A stretch of DNA of 7,736 nucleotides from SIG565 sp964607025 (GTDB lineage: Bacteria; Bacillota; Clostridia; Oscillospirales; Acutalibacteraceae), in contig CAZSIL010000042.1 of the NCBI GenBank assembly GCA_964607025.1, positions 1-7,736 of the forward strand, in the 5' to 3' direction. Below, piece after piece: positions 5,861 through 7,736 of the stretch. The notes beneath the pieces are model-generated. The model worked only from the letters and a program-made list of their open reading frames with translations, did no database searches and was not told where the DNA came from. Made by a program: the position numbers and the translations under genes. The stretch's first letter is position 1. The number at the start of each line of letters is the position of its first letter.

Positions 5861-6247
5861 TCACGGAACTACTTTCACTTCCACTCCATTTTGAAGCAGA
5901 CCATCTGCATTGGCTGCATACATCCAGTCCGGATTATACACTCCTCGTACCGTAACGGTTCCTTCCTCTATATTTTTCTCCACTACTGTTACCAATACCT
6001 CTTTCACAATATACTCCGTCTGAAATCTGCCTTCTCTTTCTTCTATATAATATACACATTCTCCCTGTGTTCCTGTATACAATGCTTCTTTCGGCAAGAC
6101 AAATCCGTTTTCTTTCCAATCGCCTTCTGCCACTTCCACCTGTGGGAGAAGCTTCCAGTAAATCATCTGGGATACTGCGGTACAGATTAATAATACCACA
6201 CCAATTCCCAATGCCAAAACCATCGCTAACCGTTTCTCACGTTCCAT
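5861..6247 (-). CDS. Small membrane-anchored protein with an HlyD-like C-terminal domain
   Basis: 128 aa. One N-terminal membrane segment (about residues 8-30, MVLALGIGVVLLICTAVSQM) is preceded by a basic EREKR, so the rest should lie outside the membrane. The outer part is beta-rich. The pattern VYYIEEREGRF, then VKEVLVTVVEKN, VTVRG and LLQNGVEVKVVP resembles the C-terminal membrane-proximal domain of HlyD/MacA-type adaptors. The biotinyl-lipoyl and hairpin regions of full adaptors are absent, so it is either a minimal relative or a separate family. The ATG at 6247 has AGGAG 6 nt upstream. It follows the permease gene by 52 bp on the same strand, so it is probably the last gene of the transporter operon and may assist or modulate that transporter. 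No convincing terminator hairpin follows; only a run of T on the minus strand (5849-5842) is seen. Confidence 0.75.
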   Translation of the reverse strand: MEREKRLAMVLALGIGVVLLICTAVSQMIYWKLLPQVEVAEGDWKENGFVLPKEALYTGTQGECVYYIEEREGRFQTEYIVKEVLVTVVEKNIEEGTVTVRGVYNPDWMYAANADGLLQNGVEVKVVP

Positions 6248-6299
6248 ATCTGTCTCCTCTGAAATTCATACTGTTTTTCACAGCCCTACACGAATCCGT

Positions 6300-7058
6300 T
6301 CATCTCTCCATTAACAGTTGGCCGCCTTCTACCAGCTCCTGCCGGAAATACAAAAGCAACAGTACTGCCGGAAGCATAGAAAGTAACCCACTGTGAAAGC
6401 CCAGCGAAAATCCTTCCCTGCCTAAAGAAGCTAAAAATACGCTCAAAGGATACTGGAACACGTCTTTTAAAAATACCATCGGCTGTTCCACCATATTCCA
6501 TGCATCAATAAAACTTAACAGAAAAACACTGGCAACACCACTTTTTCCTGCTGGAACCATGACCTGCCACAGAATCGTCTGCACTCCTGCCCCGTCCAGC
6601 TGTGCCGCATCCATAAGTTCATCTGACACGCTGCGGAATGTAATCCACATCACAACCGTCCCTAATGGTGAAAATATCCCCGGCAGTATCAGTGCCCACA
6701 CCGTATCAAAAAGCCCCAGTCTATCCAGAATCAGGTAGTTTGGAACCAGGGTCACTTGAAGTGGCAAAAGCAGCATGACAATTAACATTCCAATCCATAT
6801 CCGTCTACCCGGAATCGGATATTTTGCCAGTGCCATGCCGCCCATACAGCTTACGGCAAGCTGTCCGAAGCTGATAACTGCACAGATTCCAAGACTGTTC
6901 CAAAACTTATATAAATATTCCGGCGTACGCAGGAAAGTCAGCCAAAAGCCTTCTAAATTAGTAAAACAACCCCAAAGAAGATAACACACCGGTCCTGTCG
7001 CCATTGCCACAATCAGAAAAAGTAACAGACTGCCCCAAAATTTTCTTAATCTTCTCAT
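6300..7058 (-). CDS. Carbohydrate-type ABC transporter permease (MalG/AraQ-like)
   Basis: 252 aa with about six hydrophobic membrane segments, slightly short for the 270-280 aa typical of the family. The EAA loop that contacts the ATPase subunit is visible as ELMDAAQLDGAG, with the later VPAGKSG (about residues 147-174). The C-terminal YFRQELVEGGQL matches the family's usual ending in degenerate form. It should form the inner-membrane channel together with the upstream permease, importing a sugar or related solute; the substrate cannot be read from the sequence. The ATG overlaps the stop of the upstream permease gene (ATGA), indicating translational coupling. An AAAGGA (7076-7071) lies 12 nt upstream, inside that gene. 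Composition is clearly more GC-rich than the cassette to the left. Confidence 0.9.
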   Translation of the reverse strand: MRRLRKFWGSLLLFLIVAMATGPVCYLLWGCFTNLEGFWLTFLRTPEYLYKFWNSLGICAVISFGQLAVSCMGGMALAKYPIPGRRIWIGMLIVMLLLPLQVTLVPNYLILDRLGLFDTVWALILPGIFSPLGTVVMWITFRSVSDELMDAAQLDGAGVQTILWQVMVPAGKSGVASVFLLSFIDAWNMVEQPMVFLKDVFQYPLSVFLASLGREGFSLGFHSGLLSMLPAVLLLLYFRQELVEGGQLLMER

Positions 7059-7736
7059 ATACTTTTACGTTCCTTTCTCATAAGCAACAATATAACCAGT
7101 GTTACTACTATAATCGGAAGTGCTGTCATTACAGATGCCACCGACAGCCTTGCATAATTCAGGTTCTCAAAATTATTATTTAAAAAATGCTGTAACATAT
7201 AAATGCTCTCGTGAGGATGCCTTCCACCAAGCAAAAATGCTTCACGGTAAGACTTAAAGCTGTTGATAATACCGATTACTACCCCAAATGTCAAAGATGG
7301 TTTCAGAAGTGGCAGTGTAATATACCACAGCTTTTGAAATCCATCTGCACCCTCAATTGCCGCCGTGTCATATAATCCCTGCGGTATCATAGAAAGCCCA
7401 CCCAATAGAAGCACTGTAATGTAACCGCAGTTTTTCCACAGATACAGTGCCAAAAGCACCCAAAAAGCCTTTGGACTCTCCAAAACTTGTGTAGGAATCA
7501 ATTGTTCCACCACCATTACAATACTCGCAATCGGCAGTACCATTGGAAGCAGAATTGTATTACTGCATAATTTTCGTCCCAAAAGTGCTTTACGAAGCAA
7601 AAGTGCCACACACAATGCAATTACCAGCAAAAGTGGAACTCCAATAACCAAAAATTTTACCGTATTACCTGCTGCCAGACAGAATGCTTCCGAACCTAAC
7701 ACTTTCCTGTAATTCTCTAATCCGGCAAAACGTGAC
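7055..7736 (-). CDS. Carbohydrate-type ABC transporter permease (MalF/UgpA-like), 5' end outside the window
   Basis: The reading frame is open to the right edge, so the N-terminus is missing; about 226 residues are visible. The first visible residues, FAGLENYRKVLGSEAF followed by NTVKF, match the conserved periplasmic loop and membrane-segment start of MalF/UgpA-type permeases. The GTG at 7702 is therefore internal and not the start. Several membrane segments follow, with the EAA loop YDTAAIEGADGF and then LPLLKP (about 7372-7300). It pairs with the downstream MalG-like permease, with a 4-base stop/start overlap. The binding protein is probably encoded upstream, outside the window. No ATPase subunit is seen here, as is usual when a shared MsmK-like ATPase is used. 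Confidence 0.92.
   Translation of the reverse strand, partial: SRFAGLENYRKVLGSEAFCLAAGNTVKFLVIGVPLLLVIALCVALLLRKALLGRKLCSNTILLPMVLPIASIVMVVEQLIPTQVLESPKAFWVLLALYLWKNCGYITVLLLGGLSMIPQGLYDTAAIEGADGFQKLWYITLPLLKPSLTFGVVIGIINSFKSYREAFLLGGRHPHESIYMLQHFLNNNFENLNYARLSVASVMTALPIIVVTLVILLLMRKERKSI

Overview
The window looks like chromosomal DNA from a low-GC Firmicute, most likely a gut clostridium of the Lachnospiraceae type. This is inferred from the AT-rich composition, the AGGAGG-type ribosome binding sites, and a binding-protein-dependent ABC transporter operon of the kind common in that group. No rRNA, tRNA, CRISPR array or transposase is visible.

Layout. Positions 1-308 are non-coding and hold candidate promoters in both directions. 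A complete tyrosine recombinase (309-1226, +) follows, then a strong hairpin (1235-1274). Next comes a 4368-bp segment (1295-5662) bounded by two perfect 58-bp inverted repeats (1295-1352 and 5605-5662). It holds three tightly packed genes: an unrecognised 187-aa protein (1385-1948, -), an 868-aa STAND-type ATPase with C-terminal TPR-like repeats (1985-4591, +), and a divergent aspartate/ornithine carbamoyltransferase-family protein (4593-5498, -). Right of the segment is a short AT-rich spacer with a good promoter pointing left into it (5726-5697). Beyond that is the 3' part of a visibly more GC-rich operon on the minus strand: two sugar-type ABC permeases and a small membrane-anchored protein with an HlyD-like C-terminal domain.

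Main interpretation. The recombinase and the 58-bp inverted repeats together look like a site-specific DNA inversion (phase-variation) system. Unlike the common promoter invertons of a few hundred bases, the flipped piece here is a gene cassette of about 4.3 kb. In the orientation shown, the fixed promoter at the right would read the carbamoyltransferase-like gene in sense and run on antisense to the ATPase gene. After inversion it would read antisense through the 187-aa gene and then the ATPase gene in sense. Inversion could therefore choose which gene is expressed. The two repeats, the recombinase catalytic residues and the gene families are seen directly. That inversion occurs, and what it controls, is inference. 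What the three cargo proteins do together is unknown.
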